NCBI GenBank assembly: GCA_020200095.1
Contig: JAIVJJ010000023.1
Coordinates: forward strand, 1-42,256
Source of the DNA: Acidobacteriota bacterium
GTDB taxonomy: Bacteria > Acidobacteriota > Blastocatellia > Pyrinomonadales > Pyrinomonadaceae
DNA length: 42,256 bases
Direction of reading: 5' to 3'
Made by a program: the position numbers and the translations under genes. The notes under the pieces were generated by a model. That model was not told the DNA's origin. It searched no databases and was given only the letters and a program-made list of their open reading frames with translations. This document shows positions 31,503 to 39,761 of the stretch, piece by piece (within the stretch, counting starts at the first letter, position 1; each line of letters starts with the position of its first letter).

Positions 31503-33367
31503 AATTGGTTGATGAATCGGCGCGGCAAAATTTTAAAAGGGATTTCGCCGCGCTTGAAATTGAAAAAAGGCGAGCTGTTCTCAAACGCTTTGCCGAACAA
31601 ACGGCGCAATCAAACTTTTCGCCCGCGCGTTTTCTCGAAGAACTCTGCGCCGAATACGCCGAAATTTTTTATTCGCATCCGCTCGCGCTGGCGGAAATCG
31701 GCTATGTCGGTTTCGCGGACGCGCAAGGCTGGGATTTGGGAATACAAAGTTCAAAGTTTAAGGTTCAAAGTGAGGAAAACGAATTACGAATTACGAATTA
31801 CGAATTACGAAAAAATGCAATCCAAAATCCAAAATCCAAAATCCAAAATCCTGTTGATGCCGTAATAATCGGCACGGGCGCGGGCGGCGCTCCCGTTCTT
31901 GCACGGTTAGCGCAAGCCGGTTTAAAGGTTGTTGCTTTGGAAGCAGGAAAGAGTTTTGATTATACGAAATTTCCCACCGACGAACGCGAGCAAAGTAAAT
32001 TATTTTGGACGGATGAAAGACTAAGCGCGGGCGAAAATGCGGTGGCGTTTGGAATGAATAATTCTGGCTGCGGCGTCGGCGGTTCGACGCTGCATTTTAC
32101 GGCTTATACGCCGCGTCCGCAGGCGGATGATTTTCGGATTTTTTCGGATTTTGGTGTCGGACGAGATTGGTGTTTGAGTTATGACGATTTAGAGCCGTAT
32201 TTTGACGAGCTTGAATGGTTTTTAGGCGTGTCGGGCGCGTCGCCTTATCCGTGGGGCAAGCCGCGCAAAAAAGGTTATCCGCTGCCGCCGCTTCCTTTGA
32301 ACGGCGCGGCGCGATTGATGCAAACGGCTTGCGAAAAACTAAATATCAAAACCGCGCCCGCGCCGAATGCAGCTTTGTCGCAGGATTATTTTCAGGAAAA
32401 AATCGGCTGGCGACGTGCCTGCACGAATCGCGGTTTCTGCCAGGCAGGTTGTTCGACGGGCGCGAAAGGCTCAATGGACACGACCTTTTTGCCGCTTGCC
32501 GTTTATCACGGCGCGGAAATTCGTTCCGAGTGTTTCGTAACCGAATTTGAATTCGATTCAAACGGCAAAATCAAAGCCGTCGTTTATTCGCAAAACGGCG
32601 AGATAAAAAAACAATTGTGCAAAAACGTTTTCCTTTGCGCGGGCGGAATCGAAACGCCGCGCTTGCTTTTGATCAACAATCTGGCAGATTCGAGCGGGCA
32701 AGTCGGCAAAAATTTTATGGCGCACACGGGCGTACAAATCTGGGGCATTTTTGACGAAGATATTTTCCCACACAAAGGCATTCCTGGCGGCTTAATTAGC
32801 GAAGATACGCATCGCCCGAAAAACGCGGATTTCGCGGGCGGTTATCTTTTGCAGTCAATCGGCGTGATGCCCGTTACTTATGTTTCACAGCTCGCTCGCG
32901 GCGAGAAATGTTTCGGTGCGGAATTGGGCGATTTGATGCGCGATTACAATCACACGGCGGGCATCAATATCTTAGGCGATTGTTTGCCGTACCCGAATAA
33001 TTTTATGGAATTGTCGGATGAAAAAGACGCTCGCGGGTTGCCGAAGCCGCGCATCCATTTTTCGCACGGCGATAATGAAAACCGAATGACCAGACACGCC
33101 GAAAAATTGATGACGGAAATCTGGCGGAAAGCGGGCGCGAGGAAAATGTGGACGTTTCAGCGTAACGCACACATTATCGGGACGTGCATGATGGGAACGG
33201 ACGCAGGAAACTCGGTTGTTAACGAAAACGGGCAAAGTTTCGACATTCCGAATCTTTATATTGCCGACAATTCGATTTTTCCGTCGGCGTTGTCGGTCAA
33301 TCCGGCGCTGACGATTATGGCTTTGGCTTTGCGGACGGCAGACCGCTTTCTGCAAAACCGAAATTAA
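31466..33367 (+). CDS. GMC-type FAD oxidoreductase with N-terminal subunit-3-like domain
   Basis: The 633-residue protein has an N-terminal helical domain (about 1-92) ending YSHPLALAEIGYVGF, which resembles gluconate 2-dehydrogenase subunit 3. A repeat-encoded linker follows (93-129), then the FAD Rossmann motif VIIGTGAGG (133-141) and the GMC body with NRGFCQAGCSTGAKGS and the C-terminal HIIGTCMMGTD and SVNPALTIMA blocks, including the catalytic His region. GMC enzymes of this type oxidise sugars, polyols or alcohols and pass electrons to cytochromes. No Tat or Sec signal is visible on this reading; it may be on the lost or frameshifted N-terminus. The gene belongs to the SDR-aquaporin operon. 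Confidence 0.88.
   Translation: MPTDGESYKTALKLVDESARQNFKRDFAALEIEKRRAVLKRFAEQTAQSNFSPARFLEELCAEYAEIFYSHPLALAEIGYVGFADAQGWDLGIQSSKFKVQSEENELRITNYELRKNAIQNPKSKIQNPVDAVIIGTGAGGAPVLARLAQAGLKVVALEAGKSFDYTKFPTDEREQSKLFWTDERLSAGENAVAFGMNNSGCGVGGSTLHFTAYTPRPQADDFRIFSDFGVGRDWCLSYDDLEPYFDELEWFLGVSGASPYPWGKPRKKGYPLPPLPLNGAARLMQTACEKLNIKTAPAPNAALSQDYFQEKIGWRRACTNRGFCQAGCSTGAKGSMDTTFLPLAVYHGAEIRSECFVTEFEFDSNGKIKAVVYSQNGEIKKQLCKNVFLCAGGIETPRLLLINNLADSSGQVGKNFMAHTGVQIWGIFDEDIFPHKGIPGGLISEDTHRPKNADFAGGYLLQSIGVMPVTYVSQLARGEKCFGAELGDLMRDYNHTAGINILGDCLPYPNNFMELSDEKDARGLPKPRIHFSHGDNENRMTRHAEKLMTEIWRKAGARKMWTFQRNAHIIGTCMMGTDAGNSVVNENGQSFDIPNLYIADNSIFPSALSVNPALTIMALALRTADRFLQNRN
31747..31852 (+). repeat. Heptameric tandem repeats (STRR-like) inside the GMC coding sequence
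   Basis: The block starts with degenerate TTCAAAG units, then four copies of ACGAATT (31779-31806), then four of TCCAAAA (31821-31848). These heptads are the kind normally found between genes in cyanobacteria and some other phyla. Here the block stays in frame and encodes QSSKFKVQSEENELRITNYE and then ELRKNAIQNPKSKIQNP between two domains. Confidence 0.85.
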
Positions 33368-33466
33368 ATCACAGAGACACAGAGGCACAGAGTTTTGAAA
33401 TTACTAAAACCAAATTAATTTAGCTTTTCTTTGTGCCTCTGTGTCTCCGTGTCTCTGTGGTGAATT
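33362..33466. repeat. CACAGAG-type inverted repeat between the GMC and GH1-like genes
   Basis: The left arm (33362-33392) and right arm (33429-33466) are near-perfect inverses built from ACACAGAGGC/ACAGAG units; the right arm has one extra 7-base unit (CCGTGTC). It is a dispersed palindromic repeat and may also end transcription or protect mRNA. It sits just 7 bases before the next ATG. Confidence 0.75.
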
Positions 33467-33473
33467 AAAATTT

Positions 33474-34811
33474 ATGAAAAAAGGATTTCTCGACATTGTA
33501 AAAAAAGAAAAGGGCGACGGCGATTATTCAGGCGATGAGTTTGGCGGCGGGCGTGGGACGGACGGCAGCGGAATGCCGACGGGTAAGCCGGGAAATTTTA
33601 TGTTCGCCACCGGAATCGAATGCTCGTATCCGACGATAAACAACGGCAAAATCCGGCGCGACCTTCTTGAAGAATGCGGACATTACGAACGCTTTGAAGA
33701 AGATTTACATTTGATAAAAGATTTGGGTTTGAAAGTCGTGCGCTACGGTTTGCCGTATTACAAAATCAGTCGGACGGAGGGGCGATACGATTGGGAATTT
33801 GCCGATAAAGCGATGAATCTGATTAAAAAATTGGAGCTGATTCCGATTTTGGATTTAATGCACTTCGGTGTTCCCGATTGGCTTGGCGATTTTCAAAATC
33901 CCGAATTGCCCGTTTATTTTGCTAATTATTGCGCGGCGATCGCGCGGCGTTATCCGTGGGTGCGCTATTACACGCCGGTCAATGAGATTTATGTCACGGC
34001 GAAGTTCAGCGCGAAAGAGGGCGTTTGGAACGAGCAGTTGAAATCCGATAGGGCATTTGTTACGGCTATGAAACATCTTGTCGCCGCGAGCATTTTGGGA
34101 ACGCACGAAATCGTCAAGCATCGCAACGACGCGATTATAGTTCAATCGGAATCAGCCGAATATCTGCACGAAACCTGCGCCGCCGTTTCGCAGGAAACCA
34201 AATTAACCAACAAGCAGCGCCTTATTTCGCTCGATTTGCTTTACGCTTATCCGCCGGACGCGGACATTATTCACTATTTGATGGACAACGGATTGACGCG
34301 CGAGGAATACGATTGGTTTATGGTCGGCGAGCCGCCCGGATACCAGATTATGGGCAACGATTATTACGGGCGAAATGAAAAAATCTTAAAACCCGACGGC
34401 TCGATCTGCACGGCGGAAGACGTTTTCGGCTGGTATCAAATCACGAAAGATTATTACCGACGCTACAAAAAGCCTGTGATGCACACGGAAACCAATGTTT
34501 TTGAGCCGGAACATGCACCGACGTGGCTCTGGAAACAATGGATAAATATTTTGCGGATGCGTTCCGATGGCGTTCCGGTTTTAGGTTTTACCTGGTATAG
34601 CCTAATTGACCAGATTGATTGGGACATCGGGCTTGCCGAAAAAAAAGGGAAAGTCAACGAATGCGGTTTGTATGATTTGAACCGCAAACCGCGCCCCGTC
34701 GCCGACGCTTACCGAATGCTTTTGGAAGAATACGGGCAAATTACAATCGTGCCGCACGGCGAAGTTTTTGAAGTGACGAACGAGGCGGCACGGCTTAAAG
34801 TCGAAGTATGA
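33474..34811 (+). CDS. Glycoside hydrolase family 1-like protein
   Basis: ATG 33474 gives 445 residues with a Gly/Asp-rich start (residues 12-40) followed by a TIM barrel of the GH1/clan A type. The acid/base Glu171 is in TPVNEIY (usual TFNEP) and the nucleophile Glu339 in HTETNVF (usual ITENG), so both catalytic Glu are kept while surrounding residues differ. It may be a beta-glucosidase-like enzyme with unusual substrate. No signal peptide. The operon context suggests it releases or modifies the sugar oxidised by the neighbouring GMC and SDR enzymes. Confidence 0.82.
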   Translation: MKKGFLDIVKKEKGDGDYSGDEFGGGRGTDGSGMPTGKPGNFMFATGIECSYPTINNGKIRRDLLEECGHYERFEEDLHLIKDLGLKVVRYGLPYYKISRTEGRYDWEFADKAMNLIKKLELIPILDLMHFGVPDWLGDFQNPELPVYFANYCAAIARRYPWVRYYTPVNEIYVTAKFSAKEGVWNEQLKSDRAFVTAMKHLVAASILGTHEIVKHRNDAIIVQSESAEYLHETCAAVSQETKLTNKQRLISLDLLYAYPPDADIIHYLMDNGLTREEYDWFMVGEPPGYQIMGNDYYGRNEKILKPDGSICTAEDVFGWYQITKDYYRRYKKPVMHTETNVFEPEHAPTWLWKQWINILRMRSDGVPVLGFTWYSLIDQIDWDIGLAEKKGKVNECGLYDLNRKPRPVADAYRMLLEEYGQITIVPHGEVFEVTNEAARLKVEV

Positions 34812-34908
34812 AGTTTAGCGCGAACTTTGGAAGTTCGGCGAGAGAATCTGTCGCACGGGAAATGAAAGCTGCAACAAGTAAATTTTAAAACGAGGGTAAC
34901 GGATTTTT

Positions 34909-35445
34909 ATGAGAGAACAAGAAAAACACATCAGCAGAAAACAAAGCGAGAGGCAAAATTTAAGACGTGAGCTGCAGGAAGAACAAACCGAAGATTTGCG
35001 TTTGCGGCGTGCAATCATCGGGTTATCGCTGCTTGGAATGGGCGCGATGGCGGCGGTAACCCTTTTTCAAACCGGCATGATATCGCATCTTCCAGACCCG
35101 CCGCTCAAAGATTTTGATTCCGACAAAGTGAATTCGTCCGATACCGCGTACGCTTTGGGCGTGCCGGACGGCGCGCTGTCGCTCGTGAGCTTGGCGGCAA
35201 ACATTCCGCTCGCCGCATTCGGCGGAGCTGATCGCGCACGAACACAGCCTTTGATTCCGCTGGCGGCTGCCGCGAAATCCACTGTCGAGGCGGGTGTTGC
35301 TGGTTGGTATTTTTATCAAATGGCTGCGATTGAAAAGAAATGGTGCGGTTACTGCATCGTTGGTGCGGCGGCAAATTGGGGTATTGCGGCTTTGAGCTTA
35401 ATCGAAGCGAAAAAGGCTTGGAAGTCGCTTAAAAATCATTCGTGA
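34909..35445 (+). CDS. VKOR-like membrane protein
   Basis: GAGGG precedes ATG 34909. The 178-residue protein has a basic helical N-terminus (1-34) and four membrane segments (about 35-55, 88-105, 115-140, 145-165). CxxC lies at Cys146-Gly-Tyr-Cys149 in KKWCGYCIVGA, the quinone-reducing active site of vitamin K epoxide reductase homologues. The second Cys pair seen in full VKOR proteins is not visible, so it may be a reduced version. It could reoxidise thiols and feed electrons to quinones. Confidence 0.75.
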   Translation: MREQEKHISRKQSERQNLRRELQEEQTEDLRLRRAIIGLSLLGMGAMAAVTLFQTGMISHLPDPPLKDFDSDKVNSSDTAYALGVPDGALSLVSLAANIPLAAFGGADRARTQPLIPLAAAAKSTVEAGVAGWYFYQMAAIEKKWCGYCIVGAAANWGIAALSLIEAKKAWKSLKNHS

Positions 35446-35481
35446 GATGGGCTAAAGCGTCCGAATATCAAAGAATAATTG

Positions 35482-37380
35482 ATGCGATTGAAAATCAACG
35501 GCACAGCTTTGAATGTTTTTGAGGCAGGCGTGGAAAATTATAATAAAACGCGTCCGTCGCTGATCTTTCTGCATTATTTCGCCGGCTCATCCCGCGCGTG
35601 GACGGAAGTTATCAGAGAACTCGAAGGCGATTACCACCTGGTCGCGCCGGATTTGCGCGGTTTCGGCGCGTCCGATTCTATGCCAGAAAATTACGCGGTT
35701 AAAGATTACGCCGACGATGTTGCTGAATTGATTTCGACGCTTGAGATTGAAAATTACGTCTTGATCGGTCATTCGATGGGCGGCAAAATTGTGCTCGCGC
35801 TTGCCGCCAGAAATCCGAAAGGTTTGCAGTCTTTAGTTTTGCTCGCCCCTTCGCCGCCTTCGTCCGAACCAATAAAAGAAGAAACTCGCGCAAAACTGCT
35901 CCAAACACACGGCAATCGGTGTGTTGCTACCGAAACGGTTTGCAAAGCGGCGGGCGGTAAATTGCCGGGTGAAGTTTTCGAGCGTGCAATAAATGATAAT
36001 TTGCGGACGTCTGAATCGGCTTGGAAAAAACATCGCTCGCCGGAAAGAGTTCTGCAAGTCGTCCGCGAAGCGATTGACCTTTTGGGCGGAATACAAAAGT
36101 TTGTTAAAGCGGACGACACGGTTCTGCTGAAACCAAATTTGACTGTTTTTTATGGGACTGAGGAAGGCTGCACGACCGATCCACTCGTTATCGGGGCGCT
36201 CATCCGACTGGCGAAAGAAGCGGGCGCGGCGCGGGTTATCGTCGGCGAATCGAGCGGCGAATTTTTCGATTCGATTCAATGTATGCGCATTACGGGCGTG
36301 GCTGCGGTTGCGGAAAGGGAAGGCGCGGAGATTGTTGATTTGGGCAGCGATTCGACTCCGAACCGTGACGTGAAACTCAAAAGCGGCGAAATTGTTCCAC
36401 GTCCCGCGCCGATTCTCGATGCTAACGTGATTATCAACGTCCCGAAAGCCAAGACTCATCATTACGAGCCGGTTTCCGGCGCATTAAAGAATTGGATGGG
36501 AACGTGCAATCAAAATTGGCGGCAGATTCATCATGGCGACGATGATTCCATTAAAAGATTTGTCGAGATAATGGCGCATCGAAAACCGGATTTGAACGTC
36601 GTGGACGCACTGATTGCGGGCGAAGGCGACGGTCCGATTGCCAATCAACCGCATTGGTGCGGCTGTATTCTGGCATCAAGCGACCCGGTGGCGACTGACG
36701 TTTCGATTGCGCGTCTTTTGAGTCAGGAAAAATCGAAAATCACGTTCAAATACGCTGCCGAAGCCGAACTGCAAGGTCTTGGAACGCAAACGAATATCGA
36801 ATACGTCGGGCAGGAAATTGACGAAGTGAAAATTCCGGCTTGGGGCGGTCACGAAGGTTTTGATTATTTACCGATAAATTTTCTCGTCGGCACGGGTGTT
36901 TCTCTGGCGGGAACAATTGGTCACGTTAAAAGCGCGATTGATTCGATGCTGCGCCGCAATGATCTTAACAATCTCATCTGGCTTAAGGGAACGCCGACAA
37001 TAATGATCGGCAACATCGAAGACCCGCAGTTTGAAGAACATTTACAGGAAGGTCCTTATTTGGTTTTCGACGATGCGGCGAGAGAGGAATATAAAAACGA
37101 TTCGCGCGTTCATTTCATCGGTGGTCATCCGGTTTTGAGGGACGCGATGACCGGCTTGCTCAAAGGTTTGGGCGCGGACGCAAATGTCGGCGGGCAGGCG
37201 ATTATGGCTTACGAACAGCTTCAGCGCTGGGGACAGCACAATCTGGAATACGGCACTCCGGCGCGCAAAGTTTTGACAATCGCCAAACCGCTCGCCGTCA
37301 CCGGAATTGCCGTCGCGGGTGTAGTTGCATTAACGACATTGGTTAGAAAATTCACTGAGAAAAGCGAACGGCGGAATTGA
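35482..37380 (+). CDS. Chimera of a truncated alpha/beta hydrolase and a DUF362 protein
   Basis: The 633-residue reading starts as an alpha/beta hydrolase: oxyanion loop region LHYFAGSSRAW, LRGFGASDSM, nucleophile elbow GHSMGG (Ser98) and cap-like region VFERAINDNLRTSESAWK. At about residue 183 (nt 36030) it switches to a DUF362 domain: SPERVLQVVREAIDLLGG, LLKPNLT, VPKAKTHHYEPVSGALKNWM and NVVDALIAGEGDGP. A C-terminal hydrophobic helix follows (about 605-622). The hydrolase part stops before the catalytic Asp and His, so it cannot be a working triad. An in-frame deletion fusing two former genes is the simplest reading. DUF362 proteins are of uncertain function, some iron-sulfur linked. Confidence 0.85.
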   Translation: MRLKINGTALNVFEAGVENYNKTRPSLIFLHYFAGSSRAWTEVIRELEGDYHLVAPDLRGFGASDSMPENYAVKDYADDVAELISTLEIENYVLIGHSMGGKIVLALAARNPKGLQSLVLLAPSPPSSEPIKEETRAKLLQTHGNRCVATETVCKAAGGKLPGEVFERAINDNLRTSESAWKKHRSPERVLQVVREAIDLLGGIQKFVKADDTVLLKPNLTVFYGTEEGCTTDPLVIGALIRLAKEAGAARVIVGESSGEFFDSIQCMRITGVAAVAEREGAEIVDLGSDSTPNRDVKLKSGEIVPRPAPILDANVIINVPKAKTHHYEPVSGALKNWMGTCNQNWRQIHHGDDDSIKRFVEIMAHRKPDLNVVDALIAGEGDGPIANQPHWCGCILASSDPVATDVSIARLLSQEKSKITFKYAAEAELQGLGTQTNIEYVGQEIDEVKIPAWGGHEGFDYLPINFLVGTGVSLAGTIGHVKSAIDSMLRRNDLNNLIWLKGTPTIMIGNIEDPQFEEHLQEGPYLVFDDAAREEYKNDSRVHFIGGHPVLRDAMTGLLKGLGADANVGGQAIMAYEQLQRWGQHNLEYGTPARKVLTIAKPLAVTGIAVAGVVALTTLVRKFTEKSERRN

Positions 37381-37505
37381 CACTGGCGAAACCGCAAGCG
37401 ACAAATTTGAGCTTAATGAACGATGCGATAAGAAAGTCGCTATATAAATTATCGCTAAATAAAAATTCAGCCCCAAAATTTATGCCGAATCCGATTAACT
37501 GATGA

Positions 37506-37967
37506 TTAACTGCCGGCATTCAGCGTGTCGAGCCGGGCGGCATAATCCTTCGGCAATTCGTTTCCGAAAAAGCGGACGACGCCTTTTTTGTCGAGAAAAA
37601 CGACAGTCGGCGTGCCGACAACTTTGTAGGTTTTGGCGACTTGCGCGTCGGCGTCCCGCACAACGTCGTATTCGATGCCGAAATCTTTGATGCCTTCGCC
37701 CACACGCGCCGCGCCTTCGCCGATGTTGATGCCTAAAACCCGAACGCCTTTGCTCTGGTATTCAGCCGCCAGCCGGTTAATGTGCGGAGCTTCTTCTTTG
37801 CACGACGGACACCACGCCGTCCAGAAAACCAGAACTGCCGGTTTGCCCGCGAAATCGGCGGACGAAATTTTCGCGCCGTCGAGCTTTGCGAGTTCAAATT
37901 CCGGCGCGAGACTGCCGACCTTGGCTTCGCGCGCAGGCGCGGCTTGCTCGTTCGGCGTGACGGTCAA
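37506..37967 (-). CDS. TlpA/ResA-like thioredoxin-fold protein, N-terminus damaged
   Basis: The 153-residue reading from TTG 37967 contains VGSLAPEFELAKLDG, active site WTAWCPSCKEE (Cys53, Cys56) and cis-Pro VVGTPTVVFLD, a complete TlpA-like fold. The TTG start overlaps the CcdA-like stop. In the same frame the upstream bases read ACGNAIKTETAPS, which looks like the lipid-attachment end of a lipoprotein signal, but the hydrophobic part before it is missing. The gene has probably lost its signal peptide in a deletion that also cut the end of ccdA. Confidence 0.8.
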   Translation of the reverse strand: MTVTPNEQAAPAREAKVGSLAPEFELAKLDGAKISSADFAGKPAVLVFWTAWCPSCKEEAPHINRLAAEYQSKGVRVLGINIGEGAARVGEGIKDFGIEYDVVRDADAQVAKTYKVVGTPTVVFLDKKGVVRFFGNELPKDYAARLDTLNAGS

Positions 37968-38626
37968 TGACGGAGCAGTTTCGGTTTTGATCGCATTGCC
38001 GCAAGCACGAGTCCGCTGAACGAGCCGAGCAGAATCATCAGCGCGCCCATTCCGAATGCGAACACGAATAAAACGCTCGCGCCGAACAGCGGGTTGCCCT
38101 GCGTTCCGACATAAGCCAGAGTCGCGCCGAGCGCGGGCGCAGTGCAGGGTCCGACGATTAAACCGGATGACGCGCCGACGAGCAATGCCGAAATGTAACC
38201 TTTGCCTTTTTTCTCAGGATTCCAGCGGCTTAAAAACTGCGGAGCTTGCAGGGAAAAAACGTCGAACATCGATAAAGCCAGCAGCAGAACGACGTTTCCC
38301 ATTAAAATATAAACCCACGGGCTTGCCGCCCAACTGCCGAACAGCGTTCCGGTCAGCGCGGCGAACGCGCCCAGAGCGGCGTAAACCAGACTCATTCCGA
38401 CGACGAAAAGCAACGATAGCGTCAAGCCGCGCGAGCTGAAAACGCTTTTCTTTTCGCCTTCGAGCGACGCGGCGGTTTGCCCGCCGATAAAACCGAGTTG
38501 AATCGGAATCACCGGATAAACGCACGGCGTAAAGCTGATGAGCAGACCGGCGACGAAAGCCGCCGGGTAAGCTAGAAGGGAATTCGCGGTCAGATAAGTT
38601 TGAAGCTGTTCGACAAAAGTTTCCAT
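37964..38626 (-). CDS. CcdA/DsbD-type thiol-electron transporter, C-terminally shortened
   Basis: The 220-residue membrane protein starts METFVEQLQTYLTANSLLAY and has the two conserved Cys in FTPCVYPVIPIQ and VGPCTAPALG. This is the DsbD beta-domain/CcdA fold that passes electrons across the membrane to TlpA- or DsbC-like proteins. The sequence breaks off after LLGSFSGLVLAAM with RSKPKLLRH, where family members usually continue with at least part of another helix. Six of the usual helices are present. It overlaps the TlpA-like gene and follows the thioredoxin gene, a coherent redox unit. Confidence 0.85.
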   Translation of the reverse strand: METFVEQLQTYLTANSLLAYPAAFVAGLLISFTPCVYPVIPIQLGFIGGQTAASLEGEKKSVFSSRGLTLSLLFVVGMSLVYAALGAFAALTGTLFGSWAASPWVYILMGNVVLLLALSMFDVFSLQAPQFLSRWNPEKKGKGYISALLVGASSGLIVGPCTAPALGATLAYVGTQGNPLFGASVLFVFAFGMGALMILLGSFSGLVLAAMRSKPKLLRH

Positions 38627-38653
38627 AATCTTTTAATTGAAAAATCTAATTCC

Positions 38654-38711
38654 TTTGAAAAAAGCGCGCCCTTGTTCGTGTCTTTAATTCATCCCGCACG
38701 CTTTTTTCAAA
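38654..38711 (-). terminator. Inverted repeat after the thioredoxin gene
   Basis: TTTGAAAAAAGCG (38654-38666) and CGCTTTTTTCAAA (38699-38711) are perfect 13-base arms with a 32-base loop, directly behind the thioredoxin stop. A-rich and T-rich arms would allow partial termination ahead of the ccdA-like gene. Confidence 0.5.
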
Positions 38712-38721
38712 GAAAAATAAT

Positions 38722-39147
38722 TCACGCTTTTTTCGAGGCTTTGTCGAAGGCGCGAACGTAATCGGCTCGTTTCGGATTGTGCGTGGTGATAAAAATTTGG
38801 CGTTTGTTTTTGAAAATGCCGACGGTCGAAGTGCTTTTCTTGTTTGCTTCAAAAAAGCCGCTCAAGCCGAGCGATTTTGCCGTCGCCGCCGCGCGTTCGG
38901 TGGTTTCGTCGTTTGATACGTCAAGCACGACGAAATTGAATTTGCCCGCGTATTTCTGCCGTAATTCATCCATAATCGGCTCGACCTTTTTGCACGCGCT
39001 GCACCAGTCGGCTCTGATAATTGCCACCGTCGGCTTCGTTTTTCCGCTTGATTTCCCGCTCATCATCGTATCCTGCGCCGATGCGGAAAACGCGAACGCC
39101 GACAGCAGTAGCGCACCAACGAATAAAAATGCTTTTAAGTTTTTCAT
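38722..39147 (-). CDS. Exported thioredoxin-fold protein
   Basis: The 141-residue protein has a signal peptide (1-24, cut likely after SASA) and a thioredoxin active site RADWCSACKK (Cys49, Cys52). The cis-Pro loop reads TSTVGIF and has no obvious Pro, which is unusual for the family. A GGAG site is 9 bases before ATG 39147. It should act outside the membrane as a thiol reductase, with electrons from the CcdA-like transporter. Confidence 0.82.
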   Translation of the reverse strand: MKNLKAFLFVGALLLSAFAFSASAQDTMMSGKSSGKTKPTVAIIRADWCSACKKVEPIMDELRQKYAGKFNFVVLDVSNDETTERAAATAKSLGLSGFFEANKKSTSTVGIFKNKRQIFITTHNPKRADYVRAFDKASKKA

Positions 39148-39337
39148 AGTATTAATTCTCCTTAGTAAATGTTAAATTTTGCCGGAAGCGGAAAAACCGC
39201 CCCGCTGACAAACAAGATACAAAGCGGCAGTCGGATTATTCCCGAAGCGGCGAAAATAAAAATATTTTTCGATTGCGGGAATAAATAACGACAAGCGCGA
39301 TATCATTAAAACGTCGGGGCAGATTTTATAAAATATT

Positions 39338-39749
39338 ATGTTTGGTGTCGGCAGGAAACGCGAAGAAGAATGGGCGGCGTTTGAAGCGGAGGCTGTGCCG
39401 TTGATGGCGGACGTTTTTCGCGTGGCGAACTATTTAGCGCGAGACCGTGAGACAGCCGAAGATTTGACGCAGGAAACTTTCGCTCAGGCTTTAAAATCGT
39501 TTCATCGCTACACGCCCGACACCAGAATTAAAAGATGAGGAAATTTTACAGGCGCTTGAGAAGCTGCCGAAAGCGTTCCGCGATGTCGTAGTTTTAACCG
39601 ATGTCGAGGAGTTTTCTTACAAGGAAGTCGCTGAATTTATGCAGGTTCCGATTGGAACAGTGATGTCGCGCTTGCATAGAGGGAGAAAACTGCTGCGCCA
39701 GCAATTGACCGAATATGCCCGCAATTTCGGTATCGCCGCTGAAGGTTAA
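39338..39749 (+). pseudogene. ECF sigma factor, internally deleted and frameshifted
   Basis: The first frame (ATG 39338) has region 2: EEEWAAFEAEAVPLMADVFR, NYLARDRETAEDLTQETFAQ and FHRYTPDT, then a stop at 39538. The other frame resumes at ELKDEEILQALEKLPKAFRD and gives a full region 4, SYKEVAEFMQVPIGTVMSRL then HRGRKLLRQQL, ending at TAA 39747-39749. The end of region 2 and the linker, about 50-60 residues in related ECF factors, are missing at about 39515-39535. A functional sigma factor cannot be made from this reading. Confidence 0.85.
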
Positions 39750-39761
39750 GAAAGAATTATT

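Noticed and set aside
31779-31848. CRISPR array
   Set aside because: Units are 7 bases in pure tandem with no spacers.
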